Position numbers and translations under genes: made by a program
Origin: Xylaria sp. FL1777
Taxonomy: Eukaryota; Ascomycota; Sordariomycetes; Xylariales; Xylariaceae
DNA: 64,000 nt
Direction of reading: 5' to 3'
Assembly (NCBI GenBank): GCA_022578965.1
Contig: MU400531.1
Location: 186,001 to 250,000 of the forward strand
Notes under the pieces: model-generated
Database searches by the model: none
Told to the model about the DNA's origin: nothing
The model's input: only the letters and a program-made list of their open reading frames with translations
In this document: piece by piece, positions 38,201-49,444 of the stretch
How positions within the stretch are numbered: position 1 is the first letter of the stretch
Layout of the letters: each line of letters starts with the position of its first letter

Positions 38201-38354
38201 CGTCAGTTGAGTCAACCTGACTAGAAAGTTCGTAGAACCGACGCAACCTTGCTCCGACGGTTCCAGTGGGAAGTGAATCCTTGAGAATAGGGGATCCGCT
38301 CCTATTAGGCCGATTCATGATGTTAGGAGCGTGCCCTTGCGGGCGCCAAGACAT
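35286..38354 (-). CDS. Cys/His-rich fungal protein frame interrupted by two in-frame stops
   Basis: One frame runs from ATG 38354 (an alternative ATG at 38318) down to 35286 and would encode about 1020 residues, but it contains TGA at 36293-36291 and TAG at 35747-35745. The first part alone gives 687 aa. It holds a Cys cluster (CRHCHIC...THCSSCGHRLCERCAC, about residues 255-290) that looks like a zinc ribbon, and a second Cys/His group (CSHAANGMECDDPMC...CPKH, about 415-450). The rest is Ser/His/Arg-rich and probably disordered. After the second stop there is a coiled coil (CTWKERYLDLTAEIRHLKAE) and a hydrophobic/acidic end (LHFRDRDDIVINTD), which I recall as the conserved C-terminus of homologues. 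No intron that removes either stop in frame has good splice signals. It is a nonsense-damaged allele, a gene with weak introns, or carries assembly errors. Function unknown. Confidence 0.65.
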
Positions 38355-38732
38355 GACGAGCAACAACCTCCAAGTGGTTCTAGTGGATTTAGAAGTAGCG
38401 CATCGCCATCCAGCTAAGCATTTTGTATAAGGAATATGTCTGTAGAATAAAGAGCCTAGGTCCGTTACTGGCTCAATTGATAACGGGAGATCGAAGGGCG
38501 ATGATTTAAGCAGCTCAGCCGAAACCCTGTTTTGTTAGAAGGGGTCAGTACCGATTTTGAGTCAACCTAGATCAGTAACCACGATAGGCATGGCAAGTAG
38601 GAGCATTCACGATCGAAGGAAGCTGCATGCGTGGACGCCAATATGCTCAAAACCTTCTTTATTTGCTCTCGGGAATTGTAGGGAATTATGCTGATGTACA
38701 AGTTGATGCGTGATAATTATCCTCTATACAAT
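38355..38732. other. Short spacer between two minus-strand genes
   Basis: 378 nt from the 3' end of ATP16 to the start of the Cys/His-rich gene, so it must hold the ATP16 3' UTR and the promoter of the downstream gene. No other feature was identified. Confidence 0.5.
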
Positions 38733-39511
38733 CTATTTTAGAACAGCCTGCAGGCTCTCCAGAACCTGGTTGCGTCAGTCAAATAAAAGTAGAAGTATTG
38801 GGCGCGTGCCTTACCTCTAGTTCGATCTTGGCCTCCGCAATATCCTGCTCACTACCACTACCGTTAACGACCTTCTGTGCCTCGGCGATCTGAGATTGGA
38901 CAGCTTCGGCGCTAAAATCCTCCAGGGGGTAGCCCTCGGGGGCGTTGATGCTCAGCACAGAGTTTGGCTGAACGGTAGCGAAGCCGCCAGAGACTGGTAC
39001 TGGATGTTAGTGATCCGTGCGATGCCGTCTCCGTCTTCCTTATACGTACGGAAAAACTGTTTGCTGGAGCCATTTTCCTCGATGACCTCGACGAGGCCGG
39101 GGTTCAGCTGCTCAATCGACGGCACGTGGTTTGCAAGAACACCCATTTCTCCAGACTCAGCCGGGAGATTGACCTGAACAACATCGTGCGAAGAGTAGAT
39201 AGACTGGTGCGGGAATTAGCAGGGTCGGGCGGCAGCGAGGTCGTGGTCACGAGGACGCATCAAAGAGGGTCGCAGTGCTGGTGTGTATTGAGACTCAGTC
39301 GCTGGTCTGGAGGCGATCGTACCTGGTGAGGGAGAGACAAGCTTAGCTTGATCTACACAATGTTAATAGAGCAACTCTTGGGGGACGCGGAGATACGAGC
39401 CTTGTCGGGGGCGGCGTCAGCGTAGGCCCTTCGCTGCAGAGGCTGGATAGGGAGCCGCATAGCAGCGGGACGAGCTCGCAGAGCTGCGCGGGCGACGCGG
39501 AAGGCGTTCAT
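38733..39511 (-). CDS. ATP16: Mitochondrial F1 ATP synthase delta subunit (168 aa)
   Basis: Five exons on the minus strand: 39511-39401, 39352-39323, 39203-39050, 38993-38815 and 38765-38733 (507 nt). The product begins with an Arg/Ala-rich mitochondrial presequence (MNAFRVARAALRARPAAMRL, cleavage likely near RRAYAD). The beta-sandwich follows (KLSLSLPHQ, VNLPAESGEMGVLANHVPS, LSGGFATVQPNSVLSINAPE) and then a C-terminal helical hairpin ending in LESLQAVLK. Length and sequence match the Neurospora-type subunit. It forms the central stalk with gamma and epsilon and couples rotation to ATP synthesis (it corresponds to bacterial epsilon). Introns 2-4 have GT donors and AG acceptors, intron 3 with a clear CTAAC branch. 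Intron 1 (39400-39353) appears to start with GC rather than GT. Promoter boxes are listed separately. Identification is very secure. Confidence 0.95.
39353..39400 (-). other. ATP16 intron 1, apparent GC-AG intron of 48 nt
   Basis: Family conservation requires DK joined to IKLSLSL. The exon ends at AAG (39401) and the next base pair is GC, not GT; the 3' side has a TTAAC branch and a GTGTAG acceptor. Reading through meets a TAG, so an intron is needed. The nearest GT (GTATCT, four bases on) would break the frame. Confidence 0.7.
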
Positions 39512-39648
39512 GATGACAGGCGTGGTCAATTGACGAGGTGCGTGACGAGCGAAGCTCACGATAGTCGATAGCAGCAAATTGAGATTCACTGCCGCAGAGA
39601 CGGAGTCTCGGGAGATCTCGGCCTAGCCCGATTTGGTACGGCTTAAGT

Positions 39649-39701
39649 CACGTGTTACTGCACGTGATTATAGCCGTTTGGCCGTCGGCTTAGATCACGT
39701 G
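39649..39701. promoter_or_regulatory. Three CACGTG E-boxes upstream of ATP16
   Basis: CACGTG occurs at 39649-39654, 39661-39666 and 39696-39701, about 140-190 nt upstream of the ATP16 start codon. Two are preceded by T (TCACGTG) and the middle one is followed by A (CACGTGA), the preferred context of Cbf1/USF-like bHLH factors. Binding is inferred from the motif only. Confidence 0.7.
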
Positions 39702-39711
39702 TGGGGTAGTA

Positions 39712-42700
39712 GCCCTTGGCTTGTATCAGCTTTACCGGTACTTATTCACTATGACGATGACGTAAGTGCCATTACTGTTGGCTGGAGTATTGAGGCAGCT
39801 TTCGGCTCTTGATGGTAGTATTCCAGTTGCACTAGGTAGAAGGGAGTCTAACTAATCGGTATACTTCATGTCAAAGTATTAGATTTCGACGGCTTCTTTC
39901 CCTACAGTTAATGGGTTTTTACATAACAGAACCTTAGACTACTGCTAGAGGGAACCAAGCTTGAAGCTTTGAATGGTGAACATTGGAAGCAGGGCATCGC
40001 CGTATAACCTTGTGTTAATCGATGCTGTTACTTATGCGTAGCGGCTAGACAATGCTTACACTGCGATGAAGTTAAATCTTGCCAAGCAACGACAATATCG
40101 TTGCTGACCACAAGCGCCGCCGTCATCATGTACGATATCGCCCCGGCCGAGGGCTGAACATATGCATACCACCTAATCTCTGTTGGAATTCTGCTCTGAA
40201 TCAGCCGACGGCAGGTTTGTAGTACTGCAAGTGGGCAAAAAGTGTCAGCCCTGCGTTACAACAGTCCCTAGTCTCCATATCCCCTAGATATCTATATATA
40301 AATTGTTAACGATGCATCTGCTGAGTGGGATAGGTATAATACCAGAGAAATTTAGGTATAACTACGATTTTAACGTTTACGGTCGTCGCCTGGCGCGAAA
40401 ATCGCAATCGACAAACCCATCTATTGTTTAAATGTACAAACCTACCTGAGGTAGCAAGAGGAGTCTTAATCCTTCGTTCTCGCCGAACTCTGGCCGTGAG
40501 CGTGAAGCCCGAATTCGCCCGAGTCCGCCCAAGTCCGCCCGACTTCATTACATCATTGTTTATTTAAGGGGACTGCTCAGAATCGCCTGTGGTGAGTTGT
40601 CTGTTACAGGTCGGACACGTTGGAGACAGAGCCAATGCTGTAGGCTAACTACGTGTGCAATGCAACATACGAGCCAGCGGGGAGCTTGTCACTATTGCGT
40701 ACGCAGTATGTATTCGGATAGGACCCCGGACTTGACAGGACAACATGTCAAAACATGTTTTGAAACGTTTGACATGACATGACAAGGGTGCTGCAAACAC
40801 CACAATAGAGGTCAGCAGAATAATAATGCTAACGTGCGCTAGCGATCTGTACTCGTACGAGGTGTTTGTTTGTATCGCTCTGGTATTGGAAACCCCCATA
40901 TATTTACAGATGTGAAACAGATCTTCTGCTATTAGGGTCGGCGCTTGAAGAGAAATGACTAACGCAGCTGAGCAACCTTGAAGTTGCTATGTAATTTCTA
41001 TGATAGCTTCTGCCCGTACTGGAAGCTTGCGTCGCGCTGGTATGTAACCTTCGTACGCAACCACAACCCATCACAATATTGAGCGGAGTAGTCAAAATGA
41101 AAACCACCTGCCTACCTGTACGCTGATATGTTACGTCGGATCAGTCTTTTCGTGTGTGACCATGAGTTTCCCTCCTACCGCTGGTCCTACCTATTGGAAC
41201 TATCGTGACCCACTACGGCGGAGTAGCAAGGGCCTGCGCACATGTACGTGGATATAAGTAGTATAGAATGCGGGTAGGATTTGATGCGGGGTCGCGGTGT
41301 TGTGGTGTCACGATGTTCCCCTAGCCCGCAACCACTGAGCTGTCTCGAACCCGGTAATAAACTGGATATTGCTTCCAGCTGGTAGCCTACAGTATACGCA
41401 GTAGGCAGAGACGTCACAAGCTCCAAAGGAGCGGTCTCATGCTTACCCAAATCATGTGGTGACCGCATTGAGTAGGCGGGGACGAAGACATTGTCATGAT
41501 GAACATGACTAGGTAGCAGTGGTGTGATGTCGACTAGTTTACGCAGTAGTACAAGACTGAAACTCGAATTGCGGCGATCCAAATTCGGCGACGGACCATT
41601 ATCGAGGCGGTTGAGAATTTGAATGGCTCTTGTGGGAGTCATGTGAATGTCATGCTGTGAGAGATCGACCTTTAGGGTCTAAAATAATGGCCTGAAAGAC
41701 TAGCCTTGGGAGTTGCAGTAGCAAAGCTACTATGTAAACGCTACGTGGGATGCAAAGCTCTACTCTCATAACGTTAGATATATTACGCTACAACAGAGAG
41801 TTGCGGTATTACCTACGATATCATGGCGTCGAACCTCTTCTGACTTCTGACCGACAGTGGAATGAAGTAACTCTGACAATGTGAAAAGAAATCAAATTCT
41901 TGTCCGCTGGACCGAAGCTGAAAGCATCGCTGAGCTAACTAACGTACGGCTCTGACATGTTTCGTTTGTGTGGTGATATGACTTAATGTGTTACATTGTA
42001 GGAGTGAGACTGACTGCCTACCTATTGCACCGCTTATTGTGAGGACGCTCGCATACACGTGTACGTAGTATCTCGTCCGCGTGGGATACGTCGCACGTCC
42101 GTCCCACAGAAACACATCCTTGGATAGGACCTCGGACTTTGACTGGGACTACACTATGATTTGCAGGGGCCAGCCCGATCTGCGGTATTTGGTGGCTTGA
42201 GCTTGCTGTACATCATCTGGCGGTGTTCCGACTTGGGCTAGCTAGTGTAGAAGAGACAATGTGGCATACTACGCAGGTAAGGGCTAGGAAGGTGTAGAGC
42301 AGAGGTAGACTAGATACTATACTAGATGCTTCCAGTATCGTATTTGGATAGGTTGCAGAATTATCTCGAAGTATGAATGTAGGCCGTCTTTTGGCTAATG
42401 TTAGGTTCCTGCACCACCAGGTTTTTACCTACATTAGTGTAGGTATGTTCTAGTCAAGCTTTGTACTATACTACTTACATCGGCTTACATATACGTAGGT
42501 ACATCTCGTATCCAGCACTGTGTGTACTAGAGACACAGTTCTAATATCACTGTGGCCCTACCACCTTAATAATTGCTTTATTAATAGGTGTAGTTCCACG
42601 TTCTACATGGATCAGGTACACTACTGCGTACGGTAGGTAGCCAGCAATGCGTAGCCTTTGCTGCATTTTAATCGCGCATAGTACAACCTGAGTACTCAGT

Positions 42701-45341
42701 ACAGATGAACTATATCTAGTTTAGATGCTAGCATTGTGCGCAGTTTGTAAACCGCACCACAAGTCTGCGAGGGGAGCGAAAGGAAGACGGCCGATGGCCC
42801 GACCAACCGCAGCCCAGACATTGCTCAGCATCGACCATTCAACTATCATGTAAGCAATTGAAGCACGGATATACTAGCAGAGGTCGGACTTCAAACTTCG
42901 TCCTGGTGTCCTCGGGAGACAGTACATTCGTTGTAGACTTTCCTAGTGTGGTGCCGATTTATCGGGTACCGCACCGAGACCGTCTGCGTATATAAGGTGC
43001 TATCATCATATACTACTGCGCATGTAGTGTAGTATAGAATGCTGATGCGGCGAGGGAGGGTTACACTAGAAGGGGTCCATATCAATCGTATGTAACTAGC
43101 CGAGCAACTCTCGCCAGAATGCGTGAAGAAAGGCGACGGGCGAATCAGCCAGTTGATCGGCTCTCATCGTGCACTACACTATTTTATATACATTCTGCGT
43201 ACGTTAAATATCCCGGCTTGGCCGATTTGCCCTGCTGACCAAAACTGCATGTGGGCACTTACACTACACTAGAGTAACCTGACCGCTCAACAACTGCTGC
43301 ATGTTGGGATGTATCGGCTCGCTTAGCAAAGGGTCTCATATATTATCATGCGGCGACCAAGGCCGAGGCCCTTTTGTGCCATGCATTAATTGGCAGACGC
43401 ATAGAATTCCTGGTAATCCGGCCTGCCATTATTCCGTGCATGTGAAGGGAGTAAACCGCACAGGTTCGATTCTGAGCAAAGCCGGGACTGTCTTCGACCG
43501 ACGAAATACGAGCCGGGTACCTACACGGTAGACTAGATATTCACCACCGGTATTAATAGACATAGCGACGAGCTGCATTTGAGGTCGCATGCAAATTCCA
43601 AGTTCCCACCAATCGCTTGTTGTTGGATGCCCTGGAGAAGACGATTTTGGACCCTTTATCAAATGCCTAGCTCGTTGGCCAAGATGTTCCAAGCCTTGAT
43701 TAGCCGCTCTTGGGCAATTTGTCGTGATTAGGAAAGGCTGCATGCGGCGCTTGGGTTTTAGCGGGAGCAGAACGGGAATTGTTGTTTGCTGAGAGACATC
43801 CCATGTCTGGTAAGTATGCTACTATATTAAAATGAGGCACGTAAAGCCGTTTGGAAGCATGCAGCACACACACTACTGTACGTACCTATACTACAAGGGG
43901 GGAGCCGAACTAAGGTTGTGCGGTGCAACCATGGTCCTGGCGCGATGCCAGCCCTGTAGCGTAGAGAACTGTCCCCTTTTGGTATGTCGATGCTTTCTCA
44001 TTGCAAGGTGGTATATATGACGCCAATACCTGCCGCAATAAGCGCAAAGCTAGAGCAGTGCTACTGTACAGTACGGCCTGCCTGGGGCGACAAGGTACTC
44101 GCTAAGGTATGGCCGACAGGTACAGGTGTGTATTCTGCCCGCCTTACACATAACTACTACGTAGGTAGTGTAGCGTTAAGTCTAGGTAGCTTTGCGCAGC
44201 CCCTCACAGTTTGCCTGTGCTGCTTGCCTCTCCCACAGTATGTATACACGGTAGTCATGTAGTAGGCAGCCATGATTCGATGTTTTCAATACTGTATTCC
44301 CCATTCCAAGCTTCTCGAAGAAAGCTACTAAGCTGACCGCCGAAAGGGAGGGAGGCAAGAAAAATAAAGAAAGAAAAAAAAAATTTAAAATAAAAATTAA
44401 GGGACAACCCACCTGTACCTGTACACCGTGACTTTGTTTGATTTAGTATGGATTGCCCGCACGTGTACATTTAGTACATCCAGTACTAGTCGAGTTAGTA
44501 CGATTCCCATTAACGTTTGATTCATTCATATCTCAGGTCTTCTGCCCTGGCACGGTCAAAAACCTGTCCGCCACCGTCAGTTTTCTGTCGCCCATTGCCC
44601 ATCTTCCGAAATACCAAAACAACATCTTCTTCTCTCCACCTCTGTTCCTTTCCCTACCTACTAGGTAGATTCCCAGACAGCTTCGGCTATCTTCTCGGGA
44701 TTCTGGTGCTTCATGCACCTTGGTCCGAGTTATATGTACCGTTGACCTTGCAACCAACGCCGGCTCATTGGACCCCTTCGGGATTGTCTGCAGATCCCTT
44801 TGCGCCACTTGATTCGACGTCAGATTAGTGACGGCCAAGCCTGTCCAAGACCCTTGCGCCTCGCATCCTGCTCAATCAGCCAAGTACACGGCTTCTGGCT
44901 TGACTCAATTGTCGGCTCTTTCTGTCATTCTCCTGGCCGACTGTCATTCGTCTCTCTTCGCCTGGATAGACGAACTTCCCGTCATCTTCAGCATCTTATA
45001 TCTCAACTGCTGCGTTGTACTACAGCTCATATCTACACATTCTTCTTACCTTCCTACCAGCACAGTTGCAAGGAAATATGATGGTTCTTCTGTTATAGCA
45101 AATCGGTCCCTAGGGACACCAAATCGCGCTTCTTCTGGCTAGGAACCGGAGCTTACATACTGCGCACCAATCCTTCAACGTCACGCGTTCTCTCACCAGC
45201 TACTTCGGCTTGTAACTGGGGTCTTCTAATTTACAGTTCTTGAAGGGAACTGATATTGGGGTTTATACCTACCCGAGAGAACTGGCTGTCGTAACTTCTA
45301 TTTTCTATCAATCCATCCTTTATTCCAACGAGAGTCTTACT
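39712..45341. other. Gene-poor region of about 5.6 kb
   Basis: No coding frame with family resemblance or coding bias. It contains four exact TACTGCGTA-type nonamers (40700, 41395, 41540, 42622) and near-matches at 42270, 43014 and 45159, plus many TAGGTA/TACCTA motifs and an A-rich/T-poor tract at 44350-44400. The segment 44.4-45.3 kb is pyrimidine-rich and probably the leader/promoter of the downstream DUF2457-like gene. Confidence 0.5.
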
Positions 45342-47663
45342 ATGGCGAACGGGCGGGCCAACAACCTGGTTACATCGAGCGTGCTAGCGTGGACTTCCCA
45401 AGGGGCTCACTTACAACATGGCCCGGACGATGAGGCAGCCGCCGAAGTTGATGAACCGCCGGACCGGGTTGACCTGGGTTCTGCTCAGAGTCAATTCAAA
45501 AGGGCTGTGGTTCCAAAGATCGCTGATCATTCCGAATCTCTCTTAACGAAAGCACTTCATCAGCCTAGTGAGGACAACATCAAAAATTATTACCATGTTG
45601 CACCTACAAGACGACGCTCGCTGAACAGTAATATCAGCCTGGCGTCTACTACCGACCTTACCAGTGACACTGGCTTTACGAGTCCTACTCGTACAACTAC
45701 TCCTAGCCCGCCACCACCAGTGATTTCTCTGGCGGCATTGGACAGGGGCTTGTTGAATGCTAAGCCAGGAATTGTTGGCTCTGACAATTCTAAAAGACAA
45801 TCCACACTTGTACAGCCACGTTCAACTCCAACGCAGCCCTACGGTGAAAACAGAGATACTACCGTAGAAGTTCTTCGGAGGAAACGATGTATTTCCTTTG
45901 CTTGCGGTCCTAAGCCGGAACCAAAGAAATCTTCAAGCCAGCCTCAACCTGCGGAATCTGTCTCCGCCGTAGAAGAAAAAGTTCCGAGGAAAACTTGTCT
46001 AAAGTTTGCTTGCTCTATCAAAACTGCTCCCCGGACTGAAACTCCACGCCAACAGCAGAACCTCGAGTTATCATCCATTGAGACTTCGACAAAACACAAA
46101 CCTGCTTCTCCTTCTACGTCCCGCAAATATCGATCTCCTTCAGCGTCGCGTGGCCGGTATCAGCGATCACCAACGCCACAAGCCATTAACCAAAACCCGG
46201 CAACTCGGTCTTCGAAATATCTTACTGCGAATGCCAATGACCTGAATACGGAGTCATCCCGATTTCACGAATTCGCAAGTGACGAGCCATTACAAGAGGA
46301 TTGGATTCGGCAGAACCTCCCGTCTACCTGTGCTCGCTTAACAATCAATGACACGCTACGGAAAGAGAACGAGATTCGCCGGCTGGGAAAGGAGGCTGAA
46401 GAGGAGGCTCTCGAAGAGGAGGAAGAAGAGGAAGAGGCCGAAGAAGAAGATGACGACAACGACGATGATGATGGAGAAGAGGAGATAGATTTGGAAAATG
46501 AGGAAGATGTTGATCTGAACCACGTGAACGAGGATGATGAAGATGCTGCTGAAGACGAAGATGGAGAAGGATATGATGCTCGATCAGATGATAGCTCTGA
46601 CGACATTGCTTCTGATGGTTACAACACGGATAATGAAATAGGGTTTGCGGAATCCGAAGACGAGGATGATGGTGAACTACAACTTTGGACACCCAGTACC
46701 GGCTTAGCTCTTCGACTGTCGAATGATACGCTCATCTGTCGTCGTCCCTCTTTGCCCGGTGAAAAATCCGACTCTTCATCTTCGGAAGGAGCCAACATAT
46801 CTAAGAGAATTCGAGAAAGAGGTCGTCGGATCAAGTTTCGCCCTGGCACCCCCGAATTACCTGACAGCACCGACTTTGTATGTGGCACCCTTGATGAAGA
46901 CCGTGTTCTCGAGGACGCCTATATCTCTTGCATGGCTGTCAAACGTCGAGAGAAGCTACACCTAATCCCACAGGATATCGATCCCAGCTTTCCCACTTCA
47001 GAGCCCGAGGACGAGGAGATGCAGCCTCACAGGCGTGGCCACGACAGCGACGAACAGCTATGGATTCATGGAGAACTCGAAGATATTCATCACACCCGAG
47101 ATCAAGATGGCGACCATCGTAAAAAGAAATCAGGACACACATCCCCTAAACGGTATCATTCCCCACCACCCAAAACTCGAGGTCGCTCCCCAAGACGACT
47201 TTTTGATAGACACTCTCCCCGTCGACTCGTGTCACCACCCCCACCCGGCCGTCTCAATTCAATGCGATCCCCCCCAGCTTCTCTGGTCCAAGCTGGACGA
47301 TGTCAAAATGCACAATTCAAGACGCTAGCATTCCGTCCCGGGCTGACACACACGAAGTCTCTTCCTAGAGCTTCAGCTCTCTTCCCCCAACACATCAAAA
47401 ATCAACGCCGAGCAGTTAAACCGCTTGAATTCGGTGGTCATGTTCGGGGCGCCATCGATATTGTGAAGGGGCTGGAGCAAAAACGCCAACGGCGGAAGGA
47501 GAAATTCAAAGAAAAATACTTGCAGAAGCACAACAATAAGGCGCGAAAAGGCCAGCTTCCTCAGCAGCGGCCGCAGCCCGGTAAAGGAGCTGAGCGGATG
47601 AGAGAGATCGGGCTTCTCTCTGCCGGCAAATTGGACCCGGATCAATATGTTTTATCGATCTAA
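45342..47663 (+). CDS. Acidic DUF2457-like fungal protein (773 aa)
   Basis: Single-exon frame; the upstream in-frame start is TTG, so ATG 45342 (MANGRANNL) is used. Order of regions: a Ser/Thr/Pro-rich N-terminal third; two Cys-containing repeats of the form R-K-x-C-I/L-x-F-A-C (RKRCISFACGPKP near 185, RKTCLKFACSIKT near 220); an RS-rich linker; FHEFASDE; NDTLRKENEIRRLGKEAEEEA near 345; then about 100 residues that are almost entirely Glu/Asp; GFAESEDEDDGELQLWTP; an Arg/Ser/Pro region; and a basic C-terminal helix rich in Lys/Arg/Gln. This succession matches my memory of the fungal family DUF2457 (Pfam PF10446). Function is unknown; the acidic tract and basic tail suggest a nuclear or nucleolar protein, which is only inference. 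The gene looks intact. Confidence 0.82.
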   Translation: MANGRANNLVTSSVLAWTSQGAHLQHGPDDEAAAEVDEPPDRVDLGSAQSQFKRAVVPKIADHSESLLTKALHQPSEDNIKNYYHVAPTRRRSLNSNISLASTTDLTSDTGFTSPTRTTTPSPPPPVISLAALDRGLLNAKPGIVGSDNSKRQSTLVQPRSTPTQPYGENRDTTVEVLRRKRCISFACGPKPEPKKSSSQPQPAESVSAVEEKVPRKTCLKFACSIKTAPRTETPRQQQNLELSSIETSTKHKPASPSTSRKYRSPSASRGRYQRSPTPQAINQNPATRSSKYLTANANDLNTESSRFHEFASDEPLQEDWIRQNLPSTCARLTINDTLRKENEIRRLGKEAEEEALEEEEEEEEAEEEDDDNDDDDGEEEIDLENEEDVDLNHVNEDDEDAAEDEDGEGYDARSDDSSDDIASDGYNTDNEIGFAESEDEDDGELQLWTPSTGLALRLSNDTLICRRPSLPGEKSDSSSSEGANISKRIRERGRRIKFRPGTPELPDSTDFVCGTLDEDRVLEDAYISCMAVKRREKLHLIPQDIDPSFPTSEPEDEEMQPHRRGHDSDEQLWIHGELEDIHHTRDQDGDHRKKKSGHTSPKRYHSPPPKTRGRSPRRLFDRHSPRRLVSPPPPGRLNSMRSPPASLVQAGRCQNAQFKTLAFRPGLTHTKSLPRASALFPQHIKNQRRAVKPLEFGGHVRGAIDIVKGLEQKRQRRKEKFKEKYLQKHNNKARKGQLPQQRPQPGKGAERMREIGLLSAGKLDPDQYVLSI

Positions 47664-48479
47664 AGTGAGGGGCCCCGTTTCATATTCTAAGGGTACAAGC
47701 ATCCAGGCGTTGGATCTTGGTGGCGGCTCATTTTTGATATATCTATTGCAAAGTGGCATCATGTCTTCTCCCGCTATATAGCCATTTGTACATACGCTTG
47801 TTTCTCTTCAGCCTTTCACGAATCTCCTTTGTTTCAGGTCGGTTTGTTCTTACGAGGAGTGGGCAATGGTTGGTCATAGGATACCAGACGGTTAAGGCGT
47901 GCATACATACCTAGGTTGAGCATTTGGATTGGCGCATGGTAACAGATACCTAGTTAAATGCATATGAGAATGATTGATTGATTTGAGTAATCGCTAGCTG
48001 TCATCATGAAAGGCATGTCGCACGAGATGTGAACTTCGAGTATAGGAAACCTGGTCGGACACGTCTGTTCAGGGGACGAACTTAAAAATGCCCGTAGACA
48101 GACTTCAATATTTGGAGTCTGCTACCTAACTTCACCTATCTTTACCTACCTATGTATGGAATTGCCATGTGGAAGAAATGCAACTGGTGGGGCAGAGCGC
48201 CAGGTGGCTCCAGCTGCTCTGATGCTGAGCACAGCTCTGCCAATTCTGTCTCTCCGAGCACTGCCGGCTTGGAATGTGCTACCTATGTAGGTACTTACTG
48301 TACTTTAAGGTACTAGTCCTGTATCTAGTAATCCTATATCTAACTTACCATACATGTCCTTCATCGTCCATCCTACGAACCTCAAAAACGTCAGCTTCCT
48401 CACAACAGCCTAGTCGCATTGGGCTTCAGACAACTTCCCGCCGCCGTGATACCCTCAGCACATAGGATTCATCATCAAG
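47664..48479. other. Intergenic: SAR1 promoter and DUF2457-like 3' flank
   Basis: Contains TACCTACCTA near 48145, and CT-rich DNA just before the SAR1 start. No gene recognised. Confidence 0.5.

Positions 48480-49444
<965 letters not shown>

Noticed and set aside
41187..41642. ATG-initiated 151-aa open frame on the minus strand in the gene-poor block
   Set aside because: Composition is random-like, it contains a TACTGCGTA-type motif in frame, and no family or splice context supports it.
43455..43490. tRNA B-box-like GGTTCGATTC
   Set aside because: The T-stem does not pair and no A box occurs at the right distance.
46265..46692. Ser-rich and His-rich antisense frames opposite the DUF2457-like gene
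   Set aside because: They are shadows of the Glu/Asp codon tract (GAG/GAT read backwards gives Ser, Leu and His).
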